A stretch of DNA of 64,000 nt from CAWKMN01 sp963850765 (GTDB lineage Bacteria; Chloroflexota; Anaerolineae; Aggregatilineales; Aggregatilineaceae), in the NCBI GenBank assembly GCA_963850765.1, contig CAWKMN010000006.1:434001-498000 (forward strand). Reading direction: 5' to 3'. Each line of letters opens with the position of its first letter. The stretch's first letter is position 1. The notes below the pieces were generated by a model. It worked only from the letters and a program-made list of their open reading frames with translations. It was not told the origin of the DNA and ran no database searches. The translations under genes were made by a program, and so were the position numbers. Below are positions 26,097-36,227 of the stretch, piece after piece.

Positions 26097-27850
26097 CCCC
26101 GAGCGTTTGGGTCCATCACTTCCAGCTGCAAATCGTACAGATTCGCGTACAGGCCGTTCAAGGCGATGAGCTCAGCATGGGTACCTTGTTCCTCGATCCC
26201 GTTATCCGCCAGCACGACAATTCGCTGCGCGTTGATGATGGTGGACAGACGATGTGCAATGACCAGCGTCGTGCGGTTGTGGGTCAATTCTTCCAATGCT
26301 TCCTGAACGGCCTTTTCACTCTCGTTGTCCAGGGCGCTTGTCGCCTCATCGAAAATGAGGATCGGAGGGTTTTTCAGGAACACGCGGGCGATACTCAATC
26401 GCTGCTTTTGCCCTCCCGACAATTTGACGCCGCGCTGACCAATATCTGTGTCGTAACCATCCGGCAGCGCCATGATAAAATCGTGCGCATTCGCCTTTTT
26501 CGCTGCCGCGATGATTTCTTCCCGGCTGGCATCCGGCTTGCCGTAGCGGATATTTTCCAGGACGGTGCCGGCAAACAGATAGACATCCTGCTGCACGACG
26601 CCGATGTTCCGCCGTAACGAGCGCAGGCTAAAATCGCGGATGTCCTGACCGTCGATCAGGATTTGTCCCTCGGTTACGTCATAAAAGCGAGGGATCAGCG
26701 AGCACAGGGTAGTTTTGCCCACCCCCGATGGCCCGACCAAAGCGATATAGTCTCCGGCGTTTATGTTCAGGGAAAGATCCTTCAGGACGTATTCGTAGTC
26801 TTCTTTATACCTGAAACAGACATCTCTGAACTGTACATGTCCCCGAACACGAGTCAGTTTATCGCCATCGGCAGACTCCTTGATCCGCGGCTCGATCTCC
26901 AGCATATCCATAAAGCGGGAAAAGCCGGTGATACCCTCGTTGTACAGTCGGGAGAAATTGACCAGCCGCTGAATCGGCTCGATCAGGATGCCCACACACA
27001 ACAGGTACGTCAGCAAATCGGCCAGATCCAGCCGGGCCTGGACAATCCCCACGCCGCCAAAGACCATCATGGCGATTACGATAAGCTGGGTGAACGCCGC
27101 CATCCCCGCCGAAAAGGTCGCCTCGCTTCGGTAGCCCTCGCGCCGGCTGTCCACAAAACGCTGGTTGGCATGAGCAAACTTGCGCTTCTCGATGTCTTCG
27201 TTGGTGAACGATTTGACCACGCGAATACCCGCCAGCGTATCTTCCACCTGGGCGTTGATGTCCCCGATCCGGTCTTTGCTTCTCATCAACGCGGCGTTCA
27301 TTCGTCTGTTGAAATAGAAAGTAAAGGCCGCCATCACCGGCAAAAACAGAAAGATGATCAGGGTAAGCTCGACATTGATGTGGATCAGAATCACAAAGGC
27401 CCCGGTGAACTTCAGGATGGCAATGGCGAGATCTTCCGGCCCATGATGGTAGAGCTCGGAAAGCCAGAACAGGTCATTGGTGATCCGGGACATCAACTGG
27501 CCGGTCTTCTGTTCATCATAGAAGCTGAACGAAAGCGATTGATAATGGTCAAACAACTCCTCGCGCATATCGCTTTCCATTTTCGCTCCCATCATATGCC
27601 CCTGGTAGTCCACAAACATGTTGCACAGGGTATGCAGCAGCACCAAAACAAGCATGATGGCGCCCACCGCATAGATCTGTCTAAGGGCATGGGCCGTGTT
27701 TTCTCCCAGCACATTTTGGGTGAGATAGCGCGCGCATAAGGGAAGGATCAGCGTCGTGACCGATACCACAACGGCACAGGCCATGTCAGCCAGAAACAGG
27801 CGTGCATAGGGTCTGTAATATGACAGGAATTTCCTGCTCCGAGAGTTCAA
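26093..27850 (-). CDS. ABC exporter, homodimer-type half-transporter
   Basis: 585 residues if the TTG at 27850 is used; AGGAG lies 7 bases upstream of it, and no ATG fits at the front. Six transmembrane helices precede a full nucleotide-binding domain with Walker A GPSGVGKTT, signature LSGGQ, Walker B LIFDEATSALD with the catalytic Glu, and switch His (VIAHRLST). All residues are canonical, so it can act as a homodimer, in contrast to the asymmetric pair at 2.4-6.1 kb. The closest broad relatives are lipid/multidrug exporters of the MsbA type; the substrate is not known. Confidence 0.9.
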   Translation of the reverse strand: MNSRSRKFLSYYRPYARLFLADMACAVVVSVTTLILPLCARYLTQNVLGENTAHALRQIYAVGAIMLVLVLLHTLCNMFVDYQGHMMGAKMESDMREELFDHYQSLSFSFYDEQKTGQLMSRITNDLFWLSELYHHGPEDLAIAILKFTGAFVILIHINVELTLIIFLFLPVMAAFTFYFNRRMNAALMRSKDRIGDINAQVEDTLAGIRVVKSFTNEDIEKRKFAHANQRFVDSRREGYRSEATFSAGMAAFTQLIVIAMMVFGGVGIVQARLDLADLLTYLLCVGILIEPIQRLVNFSRLYNEGITGFSRFMDMLEIEPRIKESADGDKLTRVRGHVQFRDVCFRYKEDYEYVLKDLSLNINAGDYIALVGPSGVGKTTLCSLIPRFYDVTEGQILIDGQDIRDFSLRSLRRNIGVVQQDVYLFAGTVLENIRYGKPDASREEIIAAAKKANAHDFIMALPDGYDTDIGQRGVKLSGGQKQRLSIARVFLKNPPILIFDEATSALDNESEKAVQEALEELTHNRTTLVIAHRLSTIINAQRIVVLADNGIEEQGTHAELIALNGLYANLYDLQLEVMDPNARG

Positions 27851-28417
27851 AACGTTTCTCCTCAAGCCGTCTGTACCTTTGATTGGATGGATGGTCGGCG
27901 TGTACAGCGTCAGGTGCTGAAGGCTCAGAGGTGATGCGAAGCGCGGTGATGATTGTATTCAGGAAGCACCAGGCAGCGCCGTACCACCTCACGACAGGAT
28001 GTCGTCAGGCACGCCTGGTCAGACTGGCACTTAGAGGAGAATTACGGCAAAGCAGGAAAATTATCCAGGAGCTTCCAAACGGCTCTGGATAACGGCTAAG
28101 CGCAGCAGAACACAGCGATGCCCGAATCGACGGTGAGTATGGTGGAGTGCATGGATGACATGTTCGGATCTCCCGTTAACTTCGTTGGGCACAACAATGC
28201 CAATCGTAGCAAAAAAGGATGACAACGACAAGGGTTAGCCCCTATCCCCGTCCGACCTTCGGTCGGCACCCCTTCTCCCCACATCGTGGAGAAAGGAGAG
28301 GCGCGTCGGCAAGACGGCGCGTTTGAAGTCCCTCTCCACCCGGTGGGGAGGGATTTAGGGAGGGGCTAACTCGCAGGAAAAACTCCTGAAGAACCGCTGT
28401 CAGCGTGCATAAGGTGC
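27851..28417. other. Intergenic region with a family A repeat
   Basis: 567 bp between two minus-strand genes, no convincing gene. A hairpin cacgacaggatgtcgt is at about 27990-28005. 28234-28371 is a full family A repeat in the orientation gttagcccctatccccgtcc ... ggagggatttagggaggggctaac, with four nested hairpins. Confidence 0.55.
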
Positions 28418-30862
28418 CTACGTTCCCGTGGGCACCCAGATATTTTTCACCTGAACGGATGCCCGCAGGAATTCCTCGCCCATGCCCTGCTCGGAGTCCG
28501 CCCAATCGCGGGGTTCGCCATAATCCACCCAGGTGCGCTTCAGATTCGAGACGGACAGCAGCTCGACAAAGTAACTGCCTTCCGCGCTGCCAAAATACCA
28601 GACCGCATCGACATCTTCGTGCTCGACCAGCGTTTTGGTGAGATGATCGCGCGCCCCGGTCACGATGTTGACGACTCCCGGCGGCAGATCGGACGTTTCG
28701 AGGATCTGGTAAAAGTCCGTGGCGCACAGGGGGTACCTCTCCGACGGGATGATTGTGACGGTGTTCCCCCGCGCGATCGCCGGCGCGAGCAGCGACACAA
28801 ACGCCAGCAGCGGGGATTCGTCCGGGCAGGCGATGCCAATCGCGCCCAGATAGTCATGGGTGGCGACCACCAACCCCTTCAAGGGAGTTTCCTGCACCGT
28901 GCCGCCGTATTTGTCTGCCCACGCGGCGTAAGTGAACAGGCGCTCGATGCTCAGATCCACTTCGCGCCGCGCATCTTTGGCGGAGCATCCCGTCATGGCG
29001 ACGAGCCGCTGCGCAAACTCACCACTGCGGATCGCCAGATTCTCGGCAATGTAGTAGAGAATCTGCGCGCGGTTGTAGGGGGAGCGATCCGCCCAGCCCT
29101 TCGCCGCATGCGCCGCTTCAACCGCATCCCGAATATCTTTGCGGTTGCCATCGCCCACCTGCCCGATCTCGTGGCCGTCCGGGCTGAGCACGGGGCGGCT
29201 GTATTCACCGTCCGGCCGTTTCTGCTTGCCGCCAATATACAACTTGGTGGTGTGATCAACCGGCGGCAGGCCGTTCATCTTCGAGTTGGAGTTCAGCGGG
29301 CGCGGATACCCCGGCACGGCGCTGGCCCAGGTTTTCACGTCGGGAGCAGTCTTTTTCCGTTTGGACGGCGATGCAACCTGCGGACGCGGCCGCTGCTGCC
29401 ACGCAGGGCGCACATATTCCATCAGCCCTTCTTTGCCGCCTTCACGGCCATAGCCGCTCTCGCGGTAGCCGCCGAACCCCGACGCCGCATCAAACAGGTT
29501 CGTCGAGTTCACCCAGATCGAGCCCGCCTTGATCTTGTGAGCGGCCTCAAGGGCGAGGTTGATATTCTCGCTCCAGACGCTGGCGGCCAATCCGTAGCGG
29601 GTATTGTTCGCCAGTTCGATCGCTTCGGCCGGGGTGCGGAAGGTCATTGCGACCAGGACCGGGCCGAAGATCTCTTCCTGCGCCACCGTCGACGCGGGCG
29701 ATACGTTGGTGAGCAGCGTGGGCGGGTAAAAACATCCCGCAGCGGGCAGCGGCGTATCGGGCTGGAAAATCTCCGCGCCTTCTTCGATGCCGATTTTGAC
29801 CCAGCGATCGATCGTGGCGTGCTGCACCGGATCGACCACCGCGCCCAGGTCGATCCCTTTATCCAGCGAATCGCCGGTGCGCAGGCGCGCCATCCGCCGG
29901 CGCACTTTGTCCAGAAAACGGTCCGCGATGTTCTCCTGCACCAGCAGGCGCGATCCGGCGCAGCAGACCTGCCCCTGGTTGAACCAGATGGCGTCGACCA
30001 GCCCCTCGACGGCGGCATCCTGATCGGCATCATCGAACACGACAAACGGGGATTTTCCGCCCAGTTCGAGCGAGAGCCGTTTGCCGGTGCCGGCCGTCAC
30101 CCGCCGCAGAATGCGCCCCACCGCGGTAGACCCCGTAAACGCGATCTTGTCGATGTCGGGATGGGCGACGATGAGCGCCCCGGTCTGATCATCGCCGGTC
30201 ACGATGTTGACCACTCCGGGCGGCAGCCCCGCTTCCGCCACGATCTCGGCAAACAGCAGGGCCGTAAGCGGCGTATAGGGAGCGGGTTTCAGAACGACCG
30301 TGTTGCCCATCGCCAGCGCCGGCGCGATTTTCCAGGCCAGCATCAGCAGCGGGAAATTCCAGGGGATGATCTGCCCAACCACGCCCACCGGCTGGTAGCC
30401 GGCCAGTTCGGTCGGCATAAGCTGGGCCCAGCCCGCATGGTGATAAAAGTGGCGCACGACCAGCGGAATATCCAGGTCGCGCGATTCGCGGATCGGCTTG
30501 CCGTTATCCATCGATTCGAGCACGGCGAACAGCCGCGCGTGTTTCTGGAGATTGCGCGCGATTGCGTAGAGATACCGCGCGCGGGCATGTCCGCTCGTCT
30601 GGCTCCAACTCGTGAATGCCTGACGTGCCGCCGCGACCGCCTGATCGATCTCGGCCTCACCCGCTATCGCCACTTTCGCCAGATGCTCGCCCGATGCCGG
30701 ATTCTTGACGTCCAGATAAGAGCCCTTGGCCGGGGACTGCCAGGCGTTGTCGATAAACAGGTCGAACTGGCGCTGATGGCTGTCCAGCCATGCGGTCACG
30801 GTCTCGGCGGATTCAGGAGCCGGGCCATAGTCCATCGTCTTAAAGATCTCTGCGACGCTCAC
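28418..30862 (-). CDS. Two-domain aldehyde dehydrogenase, ALDH16 family
   Basis: 814 residues from the GTG at 30862 (AAGGAG 8 bases upstream). The first domain (about 20-480) is a complete aldehyde dehydrogenase with the catalytic Cys in FNQGQVCCAGSR and Glu in LSLELGGKSP. A linker follows, then a second ALDH-like domain (about 515-814) that begins KLYIGGKQKRPDGEYSR and stops at the end of the NAD-like core, without the catalytic Cys or Glu. Tandem proteins with this lay-out are known as ALDH16. The gene lies 14 bp after deoC, so it probably oxidises the acetaldehyde released by DeoC (inference), with NAD as electron acceptor. Confidence 0.88.
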   Translation of the reverse strand: MSVAEIFKTMDYGPAPESAETVTAWLDSHQRQFDLFIDNAWQSPAKGSYLDVKNPASGEHLAKVAIAGEAEIDQAVAAARQAFTSWSQTSGHARARYLYAIARNLQKHARLFAVLESMDNGKPIRESRDLDIPLVVRHFYHHAGWAQLMPTELAGYQPVGVVGQIIPWNFPLLMLAWKIAPALAMGNTVVLKPAPYTPLTALLFAEIVAEAGLPPGVVNIVTGDDQTGALIVAHPDIDKIAFTGSTAVGRILRRVTAGTGKRLSLELGGKSPFVVFDDADQDAAVEGLVDAIWFNQGQVCCAGSRLLVQENIADRFLDKVRRRMARLRTGDSLDKGIDLGAVVDPVQHATIDRWVKIGIEEGAEIFQPDTPLPAAGCFYPPTLLTNVSPASTVAQEEIFGPVLVAMTFRTPAEAIELANNTRYGLAASVWSENINLALEAAHKIKAGSIWVNSTNLFDAASGFGGYRESGYGREGGKEGLMEYVRPAWQQRPRPQVASPSKRKKTAPDVKTWASAVPGYPRPLNSNSKMNGLPPVDHTTKLYIGGKQKRPDGEYSRPVLSPDGHEIGQVGDGNRKDIRDAVEAAHAAKGWADRSPYNRAQILYYIAENLAIRSGEFAQRLVAMTGCSAKDARREVDLSIERLFTYAAWADKYGGTVQETPLKGLVVATHDYLGAIGIACPDESPLLAFVSLLAPAIARGNTVTIIPSERYPLCATDFYQILETSDLPPGVVNIVTGARDHLTKTLVEHEDVDAVWYFGSAEGSYFVELLSVSNLKRTWVDYGEPRDWADSEQGMGEEFLRASVQVKNIWVPTGT

Positions 30863-30876
30863 CTGAAACACTCCTT

Positions 30877-31854
30877 TTATCCCATTGGCATGTGGTGCCG
30901 GGCGGCGTAGTGGCCGGTGACGTGGTGCGACAGTTGGCGCTCAATGTCGCCCAGCAGCGTACTGGCCCCGATGCGAAACAGGGCAGGGCTCAGCCACTCG
31001 TCGCCCAATTCCTCTTTCATCAGCACGAGCCAATCCAGCACCTCTTTCGCCTTGCGGATCCCGCCGGCGGGCTTGAACCCCACCCGGTAGCCGGTCCGCT
31101 CGTAATATTCGCGGATGGTGCGTGTCATGGTGAGGCCGACTTCCAGCGTGGCGTTAACCGATTCTTTGCCGGTCGACGTTTTGATAAAATCCGCCCCGGC
31201 CATCATGCAGACTTTGCTCGCCATGGCCACATGCCACAGCGGCCCCAGTTCGCCCGTCGCCAGGATAGTTTTCATATGGGCGTCGCCGCACGCCTGACGC
31301 ATCTCGCAGACCTCATCATAGAGCGCCTGCCAGTTCCCCCGCAGGACATGCTCGCGCGAGATGACAATATCGATCTCACGGGCACCCGCGGCAACGGATT
31401 CCCGGATCTCGGCGATGCGCAGCTTATAGGGGTTGAGGCCCGCCGGAAACCCGGTCGAAACGGCGGCGACAGGGATATCGGTGCCCTGAAGCGCGCGCAC
31501 GGCATCGGGGACGCGCGCATGATACACACACACCGCGCCGACCGTGATGCGCTCGTCGCCAACCCCCAACGCCTCAAGAATATCCTGGCGCACCGGCTGA
31601 CGCGCTTTGGCCGCGAGGCGCTGCACGTTGCCGGGCGTATCATCCCCCGCCAGCGTGGTCAGGTCGATACATGTCACGGCGCGCAGCAGCCAGGCGGCCT
31701 GCCAGTCTTTTTTGATGGAGCGGCGTTTGCCCAGGGTTGCGGCGCGGCGCTGCGTGGCGCTCGGATTGACGCGTGTATCGTAGACATAGCCCAGATCAAG
31801 GGGAGTCGGTTGGTTCCGCTCGAACGTGGTGGCATTTTTAGTTTGTATCTGCAT
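30877..31854 (-). CDS. deoC: Deoxyribose-phosphate aldolase
   Basis: 325 residues; the core is the usual DeoC TIM barrel with about 70 extra N-terminal residues. Catalytic motifs are EIDIVISREHV, the Schiff-base Lys in DFIKTSTGKE and the second Lys in GFKPAGGIRKA. It splits 2-deoxyribose-5-phosphate into glyceraldehyde-3-phosphate and acetaldehyde. It is first in a two-gene operon with the ALDH16 gene. This makes a deoxynucleoside-degrading step plausible, although no phosphorylase or phosphopentomutase gene is in the window. Confidence 0.92.
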   Translation of the reverse strand: MQIQTKNATTFERNQPTPLDLGYVYDTRVNPSATQRRAATLGKRRSIKKDWQAAWLLRAVTCIDLTTLAGDDTPGNVQRLAAKARQPVRQDILEALGVGDERITVGAVCVYHARVPDAVRALQGTDIPVAAVSTGFPAGLNPYKLRIAEIRESVAAGAREIDIVISREHVLRGNWQALYDEVCEMRQACGDAHMKTILATGELGPLWHVAMASKVCMMAGADFIKTSTGKESVNATLEVGLTMTRTIREYYERTGYRVGFKPAGGIRKAKEVLDWLVLMKEELGDEWLSPALFRIGASTLLGDIERQLSHHVTGHYAARHHMPMG

Positions 31855-32165
31855 AGCAGGTCGTGACCTTTTTAAGTGTTAGCTGAATAAATTATATAAA
31901 AAATCAGCGGCCTGAGCGAGGATGGGCGCGTATTGGCCCCTATCCCGGCGAGCGTCCCGCAAGCGGGCTGCTCGCTTGCCCTTTCCCCGCATGCGGAGAA
32001 AGGGGCGCGCACTTAAAGTCCCTCTCCACCTTGTGGGGAGGGATTTAGGGAGGGGCTAACAAAACATCCTGGCAGCGATACGTCAGAAACCTTTGTGGGC
32101 ACTTCGTCACCAGGACAGCTATGTTTTGACTAGGTGATTTGGTCCTGATGGGAGGCGGCGGCACG
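31855..32165. repeat. Intergenic family A repeat (31933-32060)
   Basis: Runs ttggcccctatcccggcgag to gggaggggctaac with the same orientation as the copy at 28234-28371. Its gcaagcgggctgctcgcttg hairpin also occurs, inverted, at 36395-36420. The remainder of this gap has no gene and should contain promoters for deoC (minus) and the glycosidase (plus). Confidence 0.75.
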
Positions 32166-34328
32166 ATGTGGGGTGGGGAAGCTTTTGCCAGCATGGTAAT
32201 AACTCATCGCGCCACGGAGTTGTTCGCCCCACCCATGGTCACCAACTGGTGGGCCGAGGCTCAGGCGTGGCGCGATCCGGTCGCTTATCGTTTTTTCTCT
32301 GCGCCTCCCATTGCCACCGCCGAGGGGATCCACGCCGAGCTTTATCTGCGCCTGCCCGAAGAGGATCGGATCGTTCCGCTTAGCGCCCTGGGCGAGCCGA
32401 TCAGCTATCAGTGGTACCCCGATCGCGTGATCCGCAGCATGACCTATCAGGGTTTGCGCTTTGAAAGCACGTTATGCCTCGCCGCGGGCCGGGATGTGCT
32501 GCTCCTGGAAACCACGATCACCAACACCCATCCTACCGCGTGGTCGGGCAAGCTCTTTTTGCGGCTGCTGTCGGGCGTGCAGAAGCTCGAGGATTTTTCG
32601 GCGTGGAATTCCGTCGCCGTCCCACTGGCCCACACCACCGTCGATCCGGATCGCAACGCCTACATTTTTTCGGGCGATGGTCCGGCCTATTCCGTGCAGG
32701 GCACCGACCAGCGATCGCGCAGCTACCGGGCCAGCATCGCGCTCATGGAATGGCTGGGTGACGCCAACCTGAACGGCATTGTCTCCAATCGGGTCCGTCC
32801 GGTCTCAGTCTGCGCCGGATTCGAGTATGAGATTACACTTCTGCCGGGCGAGTCCTGGCGGCTGCGCTACGTGAATGCGCTGGCGGAGACGCTGTCAGCG
32901 GCGCTGGAAGCGTATGACGATGCTCAGGCTCACTTTGAAGCCCGGCAGGCAGAAATGCACGCGGCATGGCAGGCAGAGATCGAAGCCGCTTTTACGCGTG
33001 GCAGCGATCGTTTTTCCGGCAGCCTGCCGCTGGTCGAAGGGGTGGACGAATCGGTTCAGCGGCTCTATCTGACCGGCGCGGCCAACCTGCTGTTCATGAA
33101 ACGCACCGGCCCGCGCAATAAGTTCGGCACGTCCTACAAAACGATCAGCCCACGCAGTGGCGCTACGTCGTGGTTATGGGACACCCAGCAGGCGGCGGCG
33201 GGTCTGGTCCACCTGGATCCCATCGCCCTCCGAACGATGGTCGAGTGGTGGATGCATACCGATATTGATCACTGTTGGGGCACAAACTACCTGAACGGCC
33301 ATCCGCTCGGCCCCTGGTACTCGGTGAACGATTACGCCCTGTTCACGATGGCCCATCACTATCTGCGCTATACGGGCGACTTTCGCTGGCTGGATCAGCC
33401 GATCGAGGGCCGGACGGTTATTCAGCATTTGCAGCGGTGCGCGGATCACTGGCAGCAGTTGAACGCCGCCGACTCTCTCGCGGACTACGGCACCGAGCGC
33501 AACCTGCTCGAATGCGTGCGGACCTACACCCACAAGGTCGCATCCCTCAACGCCGCCAATGCCTGGATGAATCGGACGCTGGCCGAGATCGAAGAACGGC
33601 GTGGGGAAGCCGCGTCCGCGCGAAAACGCCGCGCCGATGCCCAGGCGATCACGCAGGCCGTGCTGCAACTGTATCGCCCAGGGGGCCACTTTGCCTGCCG
33701 CCAGCCGGACGGCTCCGAAGTGGATGTGCAGCACTGCTATGATTTTGGCGTGGTGATGGCGGCGCTGTTTGATGACCTGGGTCCGCAGCGGCGTCAGCAG
33801 ATGATCCGGTTCTTCCAGACCAAGCTGCAAACGCCAAGCTGGATGCGCGCGCTGGCCGCGGACGATCCCGCGGCGGCTTTCAGTCTGCGCACCGATCATA
33901 TGGCGACGGGCGCGTATGCCTCCTGGCCCGCGTATGCCCTTCAGGCGCTTTGCCAGACCGGCCATCTTTCCGAAGCGCTGCGCTGGATCGGCGTGGGGAA
34001 CGAGTTGGGCGGATTGGCCGGGGTTGCCCGGCAGGGTCCCTTGGGACAGGGCACTTTTCACGGCGGTCCAGGCAGCCTGCTTGAAAACGGGGCCGGGCGC
34101 AAGGCACCCGACGACCCGCCCCACTACGAAGAATGGATCTGCGTGGCGGGCGGGGCCTATATCGGTTCCGTGCTGGAAGGGGTGTTCGGCGTCCGGGCCA
34201 CGCTCTACGACGGAATCACGGCGTCCGGTGATCTACCCCGGTATCAACCCGATGCCCGGTTTGCGGGACTGCACTATCAGGGCCAGACGTATGCTTATGT
34301 CGATGGCCGCTTGCGGGCCGATTTATAG
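32166..34328 (+). CDS. Six-hairpin glycosidase-like protein
   Basis: 720 residues from the ATG at 32166 (GGAGG about 11 bases upstream; frame open from 32139). An N-terminal beta-sandwich (about 1-250) is followed by an (alpha/alpha)6 region like those of clan GH-G/GH63-type glucosidases and related glycosidases. Candidate acidic residues are in SWLWDTQQAA, NDYALFTMAHHYLRYTGDFRWL and DYGTERNLLECV. No signal peptide is visible, so it is probably cytoplasmic. It is 46 bp upstream of a GH13 enzyme on the same strand; the pair faces a complete Opp-type importer, so it likely acts on imported oligosaccharides (inference). Confidence 0.72.
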   Translation: MWGGEAFASMVITHRATELFAPPMVTNWWAEAQAWRDPVAYRFFSAPPIATAEGIHAELYLRLPEEDRIVPLSALGEPISYQWYPDRVIRSMTYQGLRFESTLCLAAGRDVLLLETTITNTHPTAWSGKLFLRLLSGVQKLEDFSAWNSVAVPLAHTTVDPDRNAYIFSGDGPAYSVQGTDQRSRSYRASIALMEWLGDANLNGIVSNRVRPVSVCAGFEYEITLLPGESWRLRYVNALAETLSAALEAYDDAQAHFEARQAEMHAAWQAEIEAAFTRGSDRFSGSLPLVEGVDESVQRLYLTGAANLLFMKRTGPRNKFGTSYKTISPRSGATSWLWDTQQAAAGLVHLDPIALRTMVEWWMHTDIDHCWGTNYLNGHPLGPWYSVNDYALFTMAHHYLRYTGDFRWLDQPIEGRTVIQHLQRCADHWQQLNAADSLADYGTERNLLECVRTYTHKVASLNAANAWMNRTLAEIEERRGEAASARKRRADAQAITQAVLQLYRPGGHFACRQPDGSEVDVQHCYDFGVVMAALFDDLGPQRRQQMIRFFQTKLQTPSWMRALAADDPAAAFSLRTDHMATGAYASWPAYALQALCQTGHLSEALRWIGVGNELGGLAGVARQGPLGQGTFHGGPGSLLENGAGRKAPDDPPHYEEWICVAGGAYIGSVLEGVFGVRATLYDGITASGDLPRYQPDARFAGLHYQGQTYAYVDGRLRADL

Positions 34329-34374
34329 TTGATCGCAATAAAACATCATCTCAAGTCTGAGTATGGAGTGTCAT

Positions 34375-36072
34375 ATGGCAAATGAACGCAAGACCAACGG
34401 GATACCTTTTGAACTGCTTGCCCCCTACAATGAGTCGGTTGCCCTGCTGGGCAGTTGGAACGACTGGGAACCGATCCCGATGAAGAAGGACAATCAGGGA
34501 GTCTGGCGCGCCGAAGTCCCCCTGGCGGATGGCGATTATGAGTACAAATTTCAGGTCGTCTCGAAGAGTTATTTCGCGGCTGGCGAAACCCGGACAGTCG
34601 CGGATCCCAAAGCGCTGGAACACACGCTCGACAGCCACGAGAATTCGATTGTCCGGGTGCGTAACGGCCAGCGGATCACCCTGAGCTACGACTGGCAGCA
34701 CGATGACAAACCCCTGCCACCCAACGAACAACTGATCCTCTACGAGCTGCACGTCGGCGATTACAGCGGAACGTCAAACGGCGACACAGGCAAGATCGGG
34801 ACGTTTGCGGACCTCACCAATAAGCTGGATTATCTGGTGGACCTGGGTATCAACGCCATCGAGCTCATGCCCGTTAACGAATTCCCCGGCCATCACAGTT
34901 GGGGCTACTCGCTGCGCAGCCTCTACGCGGTCGAAAACAGCTATGGCAGCCCCGACGATCTGGCCCGGCTGGTCGATGAATGTCACGCGCGGGGGATCCG
35001 CGTCATTCACGACGCGGTCTACAACCACCTGGAGATGGAGGCTCCCCTGACGCAGATCGATTACAGCTATTGGTTCTACGAGCAAAACCCCGACGAAGAA
35101 AAGCTTCACTGGGGCCCCAAGTTCAATTATGAGCACTACGATGAGAATCTGAAGACGTTTCCCGCGCGCGATCACGTCATCGGCGCGATGCGCTCGTGGA
35201 TCGGCGGCTTCCATATGGACGGCATCCGCTTTGACGCCACCCTGGCGCTCAAATATTTCGACCTGCTCAACTGGTTCAGCGAAGAAGCGCACCGGCTGGA
35301 AGGCTTTAAGCCCTTCTACACTATTGCCGAGCACATCCCCCAGGACAGCACGATCGCCGGGCCGGATGGCCCCATGGACGCCGCATGGCACGACAATTTT
35401 TACCGTCAGCTCAGCTCGACCGTGCTCGGCATTCCCAAAGAGGGCCGCGAACCCTTTAACACGAGTGAAGCTCTGCGCCTGATGGATGGGCGGCAGGATG
35501 GTTTCCCCAGCCCGTATAATACGGTTCACTATATCAACAACCACGACCAGGAACGGATTATGTACATGTTGGGGGCGATGGCTGGCGTCTTTGACGATGC
35601 CGCGTTCCGCCGCGCGAAACTGGGAGCCACCCTGCTGCTCACCGCACCGGGCGTTCCCATGCTGTGGATGGGCGAAGAATTCGGGCAGGCCAGCCAGAAA
35701 ACGTTAGGCCCCAACCCGCTCCATTGGGCGATGCTCGACCACGAGCGCAATCAGGGGTTGTTCCAGCACTACAAGCACCTCATCCAGCTGCGTAAATCCC
35801 TGCCCGCCCTGACCAGTGATACCTTTGAAGCCATCCTTGATGATCCGGGGCGCGGGCTGATCGGCTTTAAGCGGTGGAACAGTGAAGGGAATGTCGTGGT
35901 GGTTGTCGCCAATCTCACACCCCATTACGCCGGGGAATTTCAAATTGCCGATGCCGGACTGGGTGATGGCAAGTGGTGTGAGAAGATCTTCAACTATGAA
36001 ACGGAGGTTCACGACGGGCGGCTGACCGATACGCTGGCCGAGAGTGAAGCGAAAGTCTACGTCAAGTCCTGA
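34375..36072 (+). CDS. GH13 alpha-amylase-family enzyme with N-terminal CBM48-like domain
   Basis: 565 residues from the ATG at 34375 (GGAG upstream; frame open from 34363). Residues 1-90 form an early-set/CBM48-like sandwich (VALLGSWNDWEPIP). The TIM barrel follows, with the triad visible: nucleophile D287 in GIRFDAT, acid/base E319 in TIAEHIP, and D391 in INNHDQ. The lay-out matches glycogen-branching-enzyme and maltooligosyltrehalose trehalohydrolase relatives; the exact specificity is unsure. No signal peptide. A strong terminator follows 48 bp after the stop. Confidence 0.88.
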   Translation: MANERKTNGIPFELLAPYNESVALLGSWNDWEPIPMKKDNQGVWRAEVPLADGDYEYKFQVVSKSYFAAGETRTVADPKALEHTLDSHENSIVRVRNGQRITLSYDWQHDDKPLPPNEQLILYELHVGDYSGTSNGDTGKIGTFADLTNKLDYLVDLGINAIELMPVNEFPGHHSWGYSLRSLYAVENSYGSPDDLARLVDECHARGIRVIHDAVYNHLEMEAPLTQIDYSYWFYEQNPDEEKLHWGPKFNYEHYDENLKTFPARDHVIGAMRSWIGGFHMDGIRFDATLALKYFDLLNWFSEEAHRLEGFKPFYTIAEHIPQDSTIAGPDGPMDAAWHDNFYRQLSSTVLGIPKEGREPFNTSEALRLMDGRQDGFPSPYNTVHYINNHDQERIMYMLGAMAGVFDDAAFRRAKLGATLLLTAPGVPMLWMGEEFGQASQKTLGPNPLHWAMLDHERNQGLFQHYKHLIQLRKSLPALTSDTFEAILDDPGRGLIGFKRWNSEGNVVVVVANLTPHYAGEFQIADAGLGDGKWCEKIFNYETEVHDGRLTDTLAESEAKVYVKS

Positions 36073-36120
36073 AACAGCGAGACCGCAGGTTAAGACCACG
36101 CGGCAATGACAAAAGCCGGG

Positions 36121-36165
36121 AAGCCCGCTGAAGGGGCTGGCAGGAGTCCCTTTAGTGGGCTTTTT
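36121..36165 (+). terminator. Rho-independent terminator after the glycosidase pair
   Basis: A 15-bp stem, aagcccgctgaaggg at 36121-36135 with ccctttagtgggctt at 36148-36162, allows two G-U pairs and is followed by a T run to 36165. Confidence 0.88.
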
Positions 36166-36227
36166 GAACGTAATAGCCGGACCGTTTATTGCCTCATCCC
36201 CTAAGAAATCAGGTGACGTTGTTTTCG

